A DNA stretch of 31,721 nt, from IMG/VR virus record IMGVR_UViG_3300047490_000165, positions 1-31,721 of that record. One strand, 5' to 3'. This DNA is from a virus. The position numbers and the translations under genes were made by a program. Of the stretch, positions 9,190-16,330 are shown in pieces (position 1 is the stretch's first letter; every line of letters begins with the position of its first letter). The notes beneath the pieces are model-generated. The model was not told the origin of the DNA. It was given only the letters and a program-made list of their open reading frames with translations, and searched no databases.

Positions 9190-9971
9190 TACATTGCACC
9201 TCCAAATGAAGCTAGTACGGCTGAGTCTGCCTGAGATCTTATAGCATTTGGAGAAAATGAATATTGAACTTTTTTAATGTTATTTGGGACCCTAAGGGCT
9301 TTAGTAACACTTGAGTTAAATATTCTTTGAAATCCAGATTTTTTAATAGATTCATTAACCAACTGTCCGCTAAAAAATCTTGAGTGTGCTAGCATAAATT
9401 GATTAGTTGCTGCTGATCCTCCAGGTCTTCTTACTGTAACAGGCTGACCCTTAGGCATAAAAATTGTTTCTCCATCAAGTTCAAAAACTAAACGATCCGC
9501 ATTCCTTGGTCTAATTATTAATGGCTGACCCTTTTCCATTACTAAAGCTTTATTAGCAAACATGTGTCTGCGTCTACTGTTGGAAGAGGGAACCATAGAT
9601 TTTGATGGAAGAAACTCATGATCTACTTTAAAAGATAGTCCAACCTGTGAAATTTTATTTAACCTAAATAGTCTTGCAGATTTATCCCCAACCCTTTTCC
9701 ATTCATATACGTGATGTAATGATTTAGGCTTTGATCTAGCTAAAGAATCAATATAATTACCAAAATCTAAATTAATTTGATTAAAAAGTGTATCTACAAA
9801 CAATGATTTAAATTTAGCGCTTGATGTTAATTTAGATATTACAGACGCTTCATAATATACAAATGCTGATATCTGGGCTACTGTACTATCCTTTAGTGGT
9901 CCGTTCTGGTTTGAGAACATCATTCTTTCAAGTCCGCTTGATGCCTGAACCAGTAATGCGCTATTGTCCAA
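9189..9971 (-). CDS. Putative neck/tail completion protein (HK97 gp10-like position)
   Basis: A 260-residue protein between the head-closure and tail-terminator genes. It starts at a TTG (9969-9971), supported by GGAGA at 9981-9985 nine bases upstream, and overlaps the previous gene by 11 bases. The next in-frame ATG would remove 16 residues. The protein is basic, with clusters such as SRRRHMFANKALVMEKGQPL and QPVTVRRPGGSA, and mixes helices and strands. In siphoviruses this slot holds the HK97 gp10 / tail-completion family, which helps fix the tail to the connector. At 260 residues it is longer than typical members, so extra segments or a different family are possible. Confidence 0.6.
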   Translation of the reverse strand: MDNSALLVQASSGLERMMFSNQNGPLKDSTVAQISAFVYYEASVISKLTSSAKFKSLFVDTLFNQINLDFGNYIDSLARSKPKSLHHVYEWKRVGDKSARLFRLNKISQVGLSFKVDHEFLPSKSMVPSSNSRRRHMFANKALVMEKGQPLIIRPRNADRLVFELDGETIFMPKGQPVTVRRPGGSAATNQFMLAHSRFFSGQLVNESIKKSGFQRIFNSSVTKALRVPNNIKKVQYSFSPNAIRSQADSAVLASFGGAM

Positions 9972-10389
9972 TTTGCTGGTTCTCCGATCTCTTCATTGAT
10001 GAGTTGTAAGCAATTACACGGCCAAATGGATCTGTGATTGGTGTTGTTCCCATTACTTCAAAAACTGTTGGGGTTTCGTTTGGATAATTAATCTCATTCC
10101 AAATTGTATTTCCTTCGGAGTCTCTTATGTTAGTTACCTTTTCTCTGGCTGTTAACTTTTCTGCAGTTCTTACCTGCACAATCTGATCATTTAAATACTT
10201 ATTAGAGAATATTTGCTTATCGCTAGAGCGTGTAGTTGCAGAGTTACTAATTACACCCTTTGCATGGCATGGAATTGTTTTATAAAAATTCCATTCTCTT
10301 ACTATTGCGCCAGTATCTGGATCTTGAATTTCAGACTGTCGATATACATCTAAATTCATAGACAAAACGGAGTCTACGATACTGTTCAT
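9961..10389 (-). CDS. Putative head closure / head-tail stopper protein
   Basis: A 142-residue protein that overlaps its upstream neighbour by one base (TAATG). It is beta-rich. The N-terminal part reads LDVYRQSEIQDPDTGAIVRE and continues into WNFYKTIPCHAKG, much as small head-closure (stopper) proteins open. The C-terminal half (PTVFEVMGTTPITDPFGRVI) is also typical of these barrels. Stoppers seal the portal channel after DNA packaging and provide the surface for tail attachment. Gene order (connector, this gene, neck protein, tail terminator) agrees. There is no diagnostic catalytic motif to check. Confidence 0.68.
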   Translation of the reverse strand: MNSIVDSVLSMNLDVYRQSEIQDPDTGAIVREWNFYKTIPCHAKGVISNSATTRSSDKQIFSNKYLNDQIVQVRTAEKLTAREKVTNIRDSEGNTIWNEINYPNETPTVFEVMGTTPITDPFGRVIAYNSSMKRSENQQIGQ

Positions 10390-11372
10390 TATATAATCTC
10401 TACCTTAGTTGTAAGTACATAGTCTGCTAAAAGGTTGTCTGCATAAGAATTGCCAGTTCCAGTATATGCGTCTCCAGTGTACTCAAAATCCCAGTCAAAT
10501 GTAGATATATTCTTTACGTACTTATTTCTCCATACTGTGTCTTTAGAAAAATAATCTTTCATTAGTTCAATTCCAGCTAGCTCTACGTTATCTGGAACTT
10601 TCTCCCACCCAAATCTTCCATGAACCTTATAAGAATAATTAGACTTAAATGCTCCACCACTTAAATCATTAATGCTTGGAGGAACTAAACCATTAGCAGT
10701 ATAAACTGTATTATCAATCATTCCAGCACGATTTACTCTTAGGCCATATCCGCTTTCGCTTAATATAACGTCGTAACTCCAATTATTAACATCTTCAATT
10801 TTATCAATTAAAAGTATGTCGTTTGCATAAAGGTAGTATAATTCTGATATTTTTGCTCTTAATGGTAATATGTCGGAATCATATCCATTTACTACAAATA
10901 TGTCGTCGTACAAATAAAAGTTTTGACCAGTATACTGTTCTATTTGCTTACGAGCATATTTTTCTGCATTTAGTAAATCTTTATATGATTTATAGGAAGG
11001 ATCTGATGAGTCTGAGCTAAAACCCATTTCATCAATATGATTAAAGTCTACATATGGGGTTATAACAAAAATTTCGTCTGGTCTTTTTACGGCTACTCCA
11101 CCAACTGTATAATTCCACTCAAGTCTTAGTGTCCTATTCCTATTAGTATATTGGTATGGAATATTTACATAATAAGTGCCTGGATTATTTTCATCTAGGG
11201 TAGCCGTGAGAGTTGTAAGTAACGCAGATGGTGATATTCCAGGAGTTATAGTAGGATCCATTGTGACATCAAATAAACCTACCGTTGGTAGGGAGTCAGC
11301 GTTTGCCACATCACCGTTCCAAAAAACTCTATGCGCTACTGGTGATTGAGTGTTTATTAATATCTCTGCCAT
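10389..11372 (-). CDS. Putative head-tail connector (adaptor) protein
   Basis: A 327-residue protein following the capsid region. Residues about 1-105 look like an immunoglobulin-like beta domain (APVAHRVFW-type start, then TATLDENNPGTYYVNIPYQY and LRLEWNYTVGG). Residues about 125-300 contain a helical segment (LLNAEKYARKQIEQYTGQNF) and a later helix (ELAGIELMKDYFSKDTVWRN), the pattern of connector/adaptor proteins of the HK97 gp6 and SPP1 gp15 class. The adaptor ring binds under the portal and presents a site for the stopper. The extra N-terminal beta domain is unusual in length for this class. No good Shine-Dalgarno is visible before the ATG. Confidence 0.68.
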   Translation of the reverse strand: MAEILINTQSPVAHRVFWNGDVANADSLPTVGLFDVTMDPTITPGISPSALLTTLTATLDENNPGTYYVNIPYQYTNRNRTLRLEWNYTVGGVAVKRPDEIFVITPYVDFNHIDEMGFSSDSSDPSYKSYKDLLNAEKYARKQIEQYTGQNFYLYDDIFVVNGYDSDILPLRAKISELYYLYANDILLIDKIEDVNNWSYDVILSESGYGLRVNRAGMIDNTVYTANGLVPPSINDLSGGAFKSNYSYKVHGRFGWEKVPDNVELAGIELMKDYFSKDTVWRNKYVKNISTFDWDFEYTGDAYTGTGNSYADNLLADYVLTTKVEII

Positions 11373-11386
11373 TTAAAAGGCGTAGA

Positions 11387-11782
11387 CTAGTTGTAATACT
11401 CCTGCACTTCTCTTGGAGTTGCTAATCTAAAGCCCTCCTCCTTATCAAAAATTTCTTGCGCTTCTTCATTACTCATTGCAATAAATGGGTGCTCTTTTGT
11501 GAACGTAAATCCCATAATATCATACCTAAAATTATCTCTCGTCATTCTTACCAATACTGTATTTTCTGGCTGTTCTGCCTTTGGATCAAACTTTGGCAAT
11601 ACTTCAACTGACATGTCTTCTTCTTCCATCTTTTCCATGGTCTTGTTATATACGGACCAAGTTACACCCTCTTCTGCAAGAGCGGCAATAATATCGACTT
11701 TACTTTTTAGTCCATCTGTATCAACTGCAAAATCTTCTGCAATTTTTTTTAGTTCAGATACTTTTAATGTCTCAAATGACAT
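11387..11782 (-). CDS. Small protein with HeH/LEM- or SAP-like N-terminus
   Basis: I choose the ATG at 11780-11782 (131 residues), because AGGAG lies five bases before it. An upstream TTG at 11807-11809 would place the ribosome site inside the coding region. Residues about 3-40 (LKVSELKKIAEDFAVDTDGL, then KSKVDIIAALAEEG) match the helix-extension-helix pattern of HeH/LEM or SAP-like domains often found near phage capsid and connector genes. An acidic linker follows (KTMEKMEEEDMSVEVLP), then a small beta-containing half with FRYDIMGFTFTKEHPFIAMS. Position between the capsid and connector genes suggests a head-completion or packaging-linked role, but the function is not known to me. Confidence 0.65.
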   Translation of the reverse strand: MSFETLKVSELKKIAEDFAVDTDGLKSKVDIIAALAEEGVTWSVYNKTMEKMEEEDMSVEVLPKFDPKAEQPENTVLVRMTRDNFRYDIMGFTFTKEHPFIAMSNEEAQEIFDKEEGFRLATPREVQEYYN

Positions 11783-11833
11783 ACATGCTCCTATTTCTAC
11801 TCTAAACAATTATAGCATTACTAAATTAAAATG

Positions 11834-11867
11834 AAAAGCCCCCCAAAAATTAATTTAGGGGGCTTTT
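11834..11867 (-). terminator. Strong intrinsic terminator after the major capsid gene
   Basis: A 10-bp perfect stem pairs AAAAGCCCCC (11834-11843) with GGGGGCTTTT (11858-11867) around a 14-base loop. On the minus-strand transcript it ends in TTTT and then CATTTT, giving a U-rich tail, and an A run on the other arm makes it potentially bidirectional. It lies just after the capsid stop codon and before the next gene. It likely sets the ratio of capsid to connector and tail transcripts. Confidence 0.88.
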
Positions 11868-11888
11868 AGCAGATTTAAATCCTATTAA

Positions 11889-12938
11889 TTAGGAAGCAAC
11901 CTTAACGTCTTTAACAACGACCCATGCGTCTGCCTGCTCGATTTGAACGCCTACACGAGTATACATTGTGTACTCGATAGAGTCCTTACGTGGCTGGAAG
12001 AAGCGATAAACAGTAACATCACGCTTGATACCAATAACTACGTTATTTGGGAATGTCAAGTGGATGTCTCCGTGATCGCCAGTCTCGCCTGAGTATGTAC
12101 CATCTTGTGATTCCTTTAGCATAGGAACTTCGACAATTGGAATACCAAATGCGAATGGTGCTACATATCCTGCTGGACCGCCAAGTCCTGGTGTTGCTCC
12201 ACGGATAACGCTTGAAGCGATATCTGATGGAATTGTTTGATTTGTTCCAATGCTATTAGCATATAGGAAATCCTGGATTAGGTTTGAACCTACCAAGAAG
12301 CGAAGGTCGCCACGGCGTTGCTTATACTTACGTGGAAGTGCCTTAAGAGCCTTGTTGAAAATTTCACGAGATACTCCTGCACCTGCACCAGCTACAACGT
12401 GACCGCTAGCCTTAGCCTTCTTTACTACACCGTCAAATGACTTGTATAGGTTGTCTGATGTCAAAGATGTATTACCGTTAAGGATTACATCTTCAATATC
12501 GTTACCTGCTTGTGTTGCCATCAAGCGGGCAATGTGATCTTCTAGATCTGGACCTTCAATGTTGTCTTCTAGAGACTCAGTTGAAAGTTCCCAATTTAGA
12601 CGAAGTTTCTTTGTTGTGATTGAGATCTTTGAGAAAGTAACAGCTGCGTTTGAGCCAGTGTCATCTCCTTCAGTAGCAAGAGTCATAAGCTTCTCGCCAA
12701 CTGACATACGATCAATCTCAGCGGTATCGCTTCTCATTCGGACTGTACGTGCGACCTTACCAATTACGGTTGCGTCGAACATATAATCTAAAAAGCGGGC
12801 TGATTGTTCTGCATTTAGAAGGCCACCATTGCCAGCTTCGCTAGCTACGTGTACTCCTGCTCCACCTGTGGTAGAAGCAAAGGTTGCTGTAGCAGTAGTT
12901 CCTGCTGCAATTGCCTTTTCTAATGTTTCATTACTCAT
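11889..12938 (-). CDS. Major capsid protein (HK97 fold)
   Basis: A 349-residue capsid subunit. It follows the protease/scaffold gene by 17 bases and has a strong terminator after it. The sequence shows HK97-type layout. A flexible N-terminal arm is rich in Ala/Thr/Gly (residues about 8-40). It is followed by TVIGKVARTVRMRSDTAEID and TKKLRLNWELSTESLEDNIE (E-loop and spine-helix region), then HIARLMATQAGNDIEDVILN, and a C-terminal P-domain segment with VVIGIKRDVTVYRFFQPRKD. The GTG at 12948-12950 is part of the ribosome site TAGGTG. The ATG at 12936-12938, nine bases further on, is the better start. The expected product forms the icosahedral shell. Confidence 0.92.
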   Translation of the reverse strand: MSNETLEKAIAAGTTATATFASTTGGAGVHVASEAGNGGLLNAEQSARFLDYMFDATVIGKVARTVRMRSDTAEIDRMSVGEKLMTLATEGDDTGSNAAVTFSKISITTKKLRLNWELSTESLEDNIEGPDLEDHIARLMATQAGNDIEDVILNGNTSLTSDNLYKSFDGVVKKAKASGHVVAGAGAGVSREIFNKALKALPRKYKQRRGDLRFLVGSNLIQDFLYANSIGTNQTIPSDIASSVIRGATPGLGGPAGYVAPFAFGIPIVEVPMLKESQDGTYSGETGDHGDIHLTFPNNVVIGIKRDVTVYRFFQPRKDSIEYTMYTRVGVQIEQADAWVVVKDVKVAS

Positions 12939-12947
12939 ATTATATTT

Positions 12948-12953
12948 CACCTA
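12948..12953 (-). promoter_or_regulatory. Ribosome binding site deciding the capsid start
   Basis: TAGGTG on the minus strand, nine bases before the ATG at 12936-12938. It contains the GTG that could otherwise be taken as the start, so the shorter protein is preferred. Confidence 0.75.
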
Positions 12954-12955
12954 CC

Positions 12956-14284
12956 TTATTTAATTAATTCTGTTACGGAACCGAGGAAAGAACCGTTCCA
13001 CTTTGATTTTTTGATTGTTACTTCCTGAGACCCGCCAAGGTCTGAGGACTTCTTAATTGCAGTCTCTGATTCTACTGCATCGACACGCTTTTGTACGCCA
13101 TCAATCGTGTTCTTGATATCTTCTACAGCCTTTGAAAGTGCTGCATGTTGTTCTGCCAATTCTGAAATTCGGCCATCCACGCTCTTGCTAAAAGTCTCAA
13201 CTGTCTCTTTGATAGCTGTAACTTGTGTTGCATTTGCTTCTGAAGCCTTATTCAATGTCTCTGAGAAAAATCCTTTAAGATCGCCAAGCATCTTTGCAAA
13301 ATCAGGTTCATCAACCATAACTTCTGATACGTCGGCTGCTTTTTCTAGAGTTTCGGCAGAAGCGTCTGCTACTGCATCTGCAGGAGCCTCTTCAACAGCT
13401 GGTGCTTCCTCTGCGGGAGCAACTGCTGCTGTGTCTTCTACGGTTGCTTCTGGTGCTACTGCATCTTCTGCAACTACGTTTTCTGTATTATCTGACACTT
13501 CTGTACCTCCTTCTATGTCTGCCTGTTTTGCAATTTGTGTTTCAGGCGTCGACAATCTTGACTTTTTATGTAAATCAAGAATCTTATCTATTTCTTTTGC
13601 TTTGTTAACATCGTTTGATTCTACCCATCCGATCAATGTTGCAGGCTTACCTGTAACTGGGGAATCATATGATGACTCTGTGGAAATGAATACTGAATCA
13701 GACTCGTCACAATAAAAAATATTTTCTGTTACGATCTCTGCTGCCATTCCTTTAAATACTAGCTGACCGTTCATCTTAGATATTGATAGTATGTTGCAAA
13801 GTTCGTTTGCTGGCGAATCTACAATTGACAACTCCATTAGAGCATAGTCTTTAATAAATCTTACAGTCTTACCTGTTGCTTTGTTAACTTCATTATCTGA
13901 TTCAATAATCTTTCCGCCGATAGAGAAACCTGCAAGGGTTCCGTCTAAAACTTTTTCCCATGTATCTTGAGCGCCCTTTGAGATGTATGCATCTACATAG
14001 ACTCCATTATAAAATTCTTTTGATGCTGGATCGTAATAAGTTTCTGGTTTAAAAGAAACAATCTTACCTACTGCAATTGGTTGATGCATCTCACGAAGAT
14101 TTCCACGGAAATTTTCGAATGCTTTAATGCTTGCTTCAGAGGTGACTACATCACCAGTCTGGTCAACATTATCAAGTGTTGCAAATCCTGAGACTGTGCG
14201 TTTTTCACGGTTTACTTTAGTAAATGGCACGGACAACGTGATGTTGTCGCCATGCGAAGACCAAAGAGATTTCTCAATATTCAT
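12956..14284 (-). CDS. Prohead protease (XkdF-like) fused to scaffold domain
   Basis: A 442-residue protein immediately upstream of the major capsid gene. Residues about 15-170 resemble the XkdF-like/S78-type prohead protease: VSGFATLDNVDQTGDVVTSE, a conserved His in REMHQPIAVGK (H67), the serine segment LAGFSIGGKI (S121) and ALMELSIVDSPANELCN. H67 and S121 are the likely catalytic pair, with acidic E151 or D156 nearby. Residues about 260-330 are an Ala/Glu/Val-rich acidic linker. Residues about 330-420 look helical or coiled coil (VDGRISELAEQHAALSKAVE, then NTIDGVQKRVDAVESE), as in scaffolding proteins. No separate scaffold gene exists between protease and capsid, so the fusion probably serves both roles. 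There is no Shine-Dalgarno, and a candidate promoter lies directly before the ATG. Confidence 0.85.
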   Translation of the reverse strand: MNIEKSLWSSHGDNITLSVPFTKVNREKRTVSGFATLDNVDQTGDVVTSEASIKAFENFRGNLREMHQPIAVGKIVSFKPETYYDPASKEFYNGVYVDAYISKGAQDTWEKVLDGTLAGFSIGGKIIESDNEVNKATGKTVRFIKDYALMELSIVDSPANELCNILSISKMNGQLVFKGMAAEIVTENIFYCDESDSVFISTESSYDSPVTGKPATLIGWVESNDVNKAKEIDKILDLHKKSRLSTPETQIAKQADIEGGTEVSDNTENVVAEDAVAPEATVEDTAAVAPAEEAPAVEEAPADAVADASAETLEKAADVSEVMVDEPDFAKMLGDLKGFFSETLNKASEANATQVTAIKETVETFSKSVDGRISELAEQHAALSKAVEDIKNTIDGVQKRVDAVESETAIKKSSDLGGSQEVTIKKSKWNGSFLGSVTELIK

Positions 14285-14291
14285 ATGCTTA

Positions 14292-14320
14292 ATTTTATAA
14301 CGTTATTGTATATAAGGCAA
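14292..14320 (-). promoter_or_regulatory. Candidate promoter giving a leaderless protease transcript
   Basis: On the minus strand TTGCCT (14315-14320) is followed by exactly 17 bases and then TAAAAT (14292-14297). The ATG of the protease/scaffold gene begins seven bases later and lacks a Shine-Dalgarno. Transcription would start at or next to the A of ATG. It lies in the 54-base gap after the portal gene. Confidence 0.5.
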
Positions 14321-14338
14321 ATAACTAGTCGAGTAGGG

Positions 14339-15922
14339 TTAGTCGACCTGTCTTCCATCGCCTTGAGCATTTCTACCCTCCCCAGAAATATCTGGGGAAT
14401 TTGCAGATCGTTCAGAATCCCTAGCCCTAGTTTTTCCAGCCGTAGCTCTTATGTCTGCCTGTTGCTGTGGTTTTAATTCAACAACCTTATCTCCCCCATC
14501 AATAGGGACGAGGCCCATTCTAATTCTTACCTCATTAGGGGTAATAACCTGCATCCTTAAATATCTTTCATCAATTTTAGATTGAGTATCTTCATCAGTC
14601 AATGTTAATTCATTAAATTTAAGCAGAAGAGCATCTGTCATTTCTTCAATTATTTTATTTAATTTCTTTTCTAAATTCATTTGAGCTGGACGGCAGACCT
14701 GCTCTCTAAATGTCTTATCTGCATCTCTGGCTACTGCTAAATTAACTCCTTCTGGGGTACCAATTTTATTAATTGGTACACGGTGAGAAAGAAGAATTTC
14801 ATCTCTATTAGATTTACGATATACGTTAAATGAGGACTCTTGAGTTCCTGCCTCAATTGGCTCCATTTTAAATTCAACCTTTGAATCTGGCGAATCTGGT
14901 GGAAGTGGAATATATAAAGATCTATGATTTTTGCCCCTTAGCCCTACTTGGAAGAACTCAAGCAATTTACGTTCAGACTCTGTTGATAATTTAGCACCCT
15001 TTACGGTGATAATATATCTTGGAACCGCTTTGTTTTCAAAGTAGTCAAGGTTGTACTTTCCAGCAAACTCGTTTCCAGCCATAGCATTTGAAGAAGCTAC
15101 GATATCTGGAATACCATAATAGTTATTTGTTGGAGTGTACTTCTTAAGATGAATAATTTCGTTTGGTCTATCTAATCCGCCTGCAATTGGATTCTCTGTT
15201 TCTTGATCTCCAAAGTTACGGAAGTAGACTGCTTTTCCATATAGTAATTGAATAAAACCATCACGAAGGCGGCGCACACGCATTGTCTTTGCTGGAATAT
15301 GTCCTATATATCCAATTCGTCCAGAAGATGTTCTGCCTATTTCAATATACCCATTTCCTGTTGCCTCAACATCTGTGTAAACCTTAATAAGTGTTTCTGT
15401 AAATGTTTCTTCTTCGTTGCACTGTTCTAACCAATCGTATAAATCTTGACGTAATCTATTTAGTTTTCTACGTGCTCTTTCTAAAGATTTTTCATCAGTA
15501 ATGTTATCAAATGCCTCTTGTGTTTTGCGTGTTTCAATAAAGTCATGACCAAGTCCTACAATGTTAGAGACTTTAGCATTAATTGCTGCATAGTTGTATG
15601 GTGAAATTTCATAAATAGTTGAAAGATAATCTAAATTATACGGTGGCTCGATAAGATCGAACATGGCATAGCCAGTAATTGCTTGTGCCAATAAGTTCTG
15701 TTGTGTTTCAGTTCCTTCAATACCCTGGAATCTTTTTTGTAATTCTCTGCTCATCTTGCGACGAAATGTAGGACTAAGTCCTGATATCTTTGTTAGGTCT
15801 TCTCCGCTTACCTTAAATACGTCAGTACTTGTTTGCTCTCTTGGAGTATTAAACTTCATCCAGTCTGCAACATTGGATATTGCTATCTCTTGCGAGTTAT
15901 CATCTTCTTCGTATTGAATCAT
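14339..15922 (-). CDS. Portal protein
   Basis: A 527-residue portal protein (PBSX/HK97-type portal superfamily). Features in order: an N-terminal segment with EPPYNLDYLSTIYEISPYNY (about residues 95-115), the wing/clip region GNGYIEIGRTSSGRIGYIGH, a core segment GKYNLDYFENKAVPRYIITV (about 290-310), the helix and loop RVPINKIGTPEGVNLAVARD (about 400-420), and a C-terminal crown segment ending in a charged, Gln/Arg-rich tail. It forms the dodecameric DNA channel at one capsid vertex and docks terminase and connector. The ATG overlaps the upstream TAA by one base, with GAGGGA five bases before it. Length is normal for the family. Confidence 0.93.
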   Translation of the reverse strand: MIQYEEDDNSQEIAISNVADWMKFNTPREQTSTDVFKVSGEDLTKISGLSPTFRRKMSRELQKRFQGIEGTETQQNLLAQAITGYAMFDLIEPPYNLDYLSTIYEISPYNYAAINAKVSNIVGLGHDFIETRKTQEAFDNITDEKSLERARRKLNRLRQDLYDWLEQCNEEETFTETLIKVYTDVEATGNGYIEIGRTSSGRIGYIGHIPAKTMRVRRLRDGFIQLLYGKAVYFRNFGDQETENPIAGGLDRPNEIIHLKKYTPTNNYYGIPDIVASSNAMAGNEFAGKYNLDYFENKAVPRYIITVKGAKLSTESERKLLEFFQVGLRGKNHRSLYIPLPPDSPDSKVEFKMEPIEAGTQESSFNVYRKSNRDEILLSHRVPINKIGTPEGVNLAVARDADKTFREQVCRPAQMNLEKKLNKIIEEMTDALLLKFNELTLTDEDTQSKIDERYLRMQVITPNEVRIRMGLVPIDGGDKVVELKPQQQADIRATAGKTRARDSERSANSPDISGEGRNAQGDGRQVD

Positions 15923-16266
15923 TATTGTCCCTCTGCCCTTAAGTTTTTCATTTCGTCTTTATAGTTTCCAATATCCAAAGGATCTGGGACTAGGCCCCAT
16001 CTAAGTCTTTGTTCTTGCTCTGCGTATTCCTCATCTGTAATCTTTCGTCTAGCTGAAAGAAATTTAGGCCCGCCCTCATATATACCATATGAGCGAACCT
16101 CTCTAGCCAAAGCATTGATTCTAGATCTATTTCCTTTTTTTGACGTGACCGAAAGATAGTTGCCATCGTCATCTCCAATCCATCTGCCGTCTGGCATTTC
16201 CCACACATATATCCCTAACGGGGATTCCTCTTGCAGGATTCTTGTATTTGCTTTACTAATATCCAT
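15922..16266 (-). CDS. Conserved small phage protein of unknown function, upstream of portal
   Basis: A 114-residue protein translationally coupled to the portal gene by a 1-bp overlap. It contains VWEMPDGRWIGDDDGNYLSV (about residues 20-40), then a basic patch KKGNRSRINALAREVRSYG, and ends RRKITDEEYAEQEQRLRWGL followed by VPDPLDIGNY. I associate a similar small gene next to the portal with actinobacterial phages, but I know no assigned function. It is charged, soluble and lacks membrane segments. The position hints at a role in the packaging vertex or head assembly. It has no Shine-Dalgarno, but a candidate promoter lies immediately upstream. Confidence 0.75.
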   Translation of the reverse strand: MDISKANTRILQEESPLGIYVWEMPDGRWIGDDDGNYLSVTSKKGNRSRINALAREVRSYGIYEGGPKFLSARRKITDEEYAEQEQRLRWGLVPDPLDIGNYKDEMKNLRAEGQ

Positions 16267-16274
16267 AGAAGTTT

Positions 16275-16303
16275 ATTTTACCACCATTTATGGTCTAAGT
16301 CCA
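16275..16303 (-). promoter_or_regulatory. Candidate extended -10 promoter for the head gene operon
   Basis: On the minus strand TGGACT (16298-16303), a 17-base spacer, and TAAAAT (16275-16280) preceded directly by TGG, an extended -10. The ATG of the gene before the portal begins eight bases after the -10 and has no Shine-Dalgarno, so a leaderless transcript is likely. Confidence 0.45.
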
Positions 16304-16305
16304 GT

Positions 16306-16330
16306 ATTTTGTCACGATAGATGACAAAAT
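16306..16330. repeat. Perfect inverted repeat between the LamG gene and the head operon
   Basis: ATTTTGTCA (16306-16314) and TGACAAAAT (16322-16330) form a 9-bp stem around a seven-base loop. It begins inside the stop codon of the LamG-like gene and sits immediately upstream of the candidate head promoter. It is AT-rich and lacks a U tract, so it may be an operator or mRNA 3'-end structure rather than an intrinsic terminator. Confidence 0.5.

Noticed and set aside
13107-13715. Plus-strand 202-codon frame rich in Ser/Ala opposite the protease/scaffold gene
   Set aside because: It is the complement of the Ala/Glu-rich linker region. The minus-strand frame has a recognisable protease domain and correct gene order.
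15990-16208. Alternative 72-codon minus-strand frame inside the small gene before the portal
   Set aside because: It overlaps completely with the 114-residue gene, whose stop/start coupling to the portal and motif content are better.
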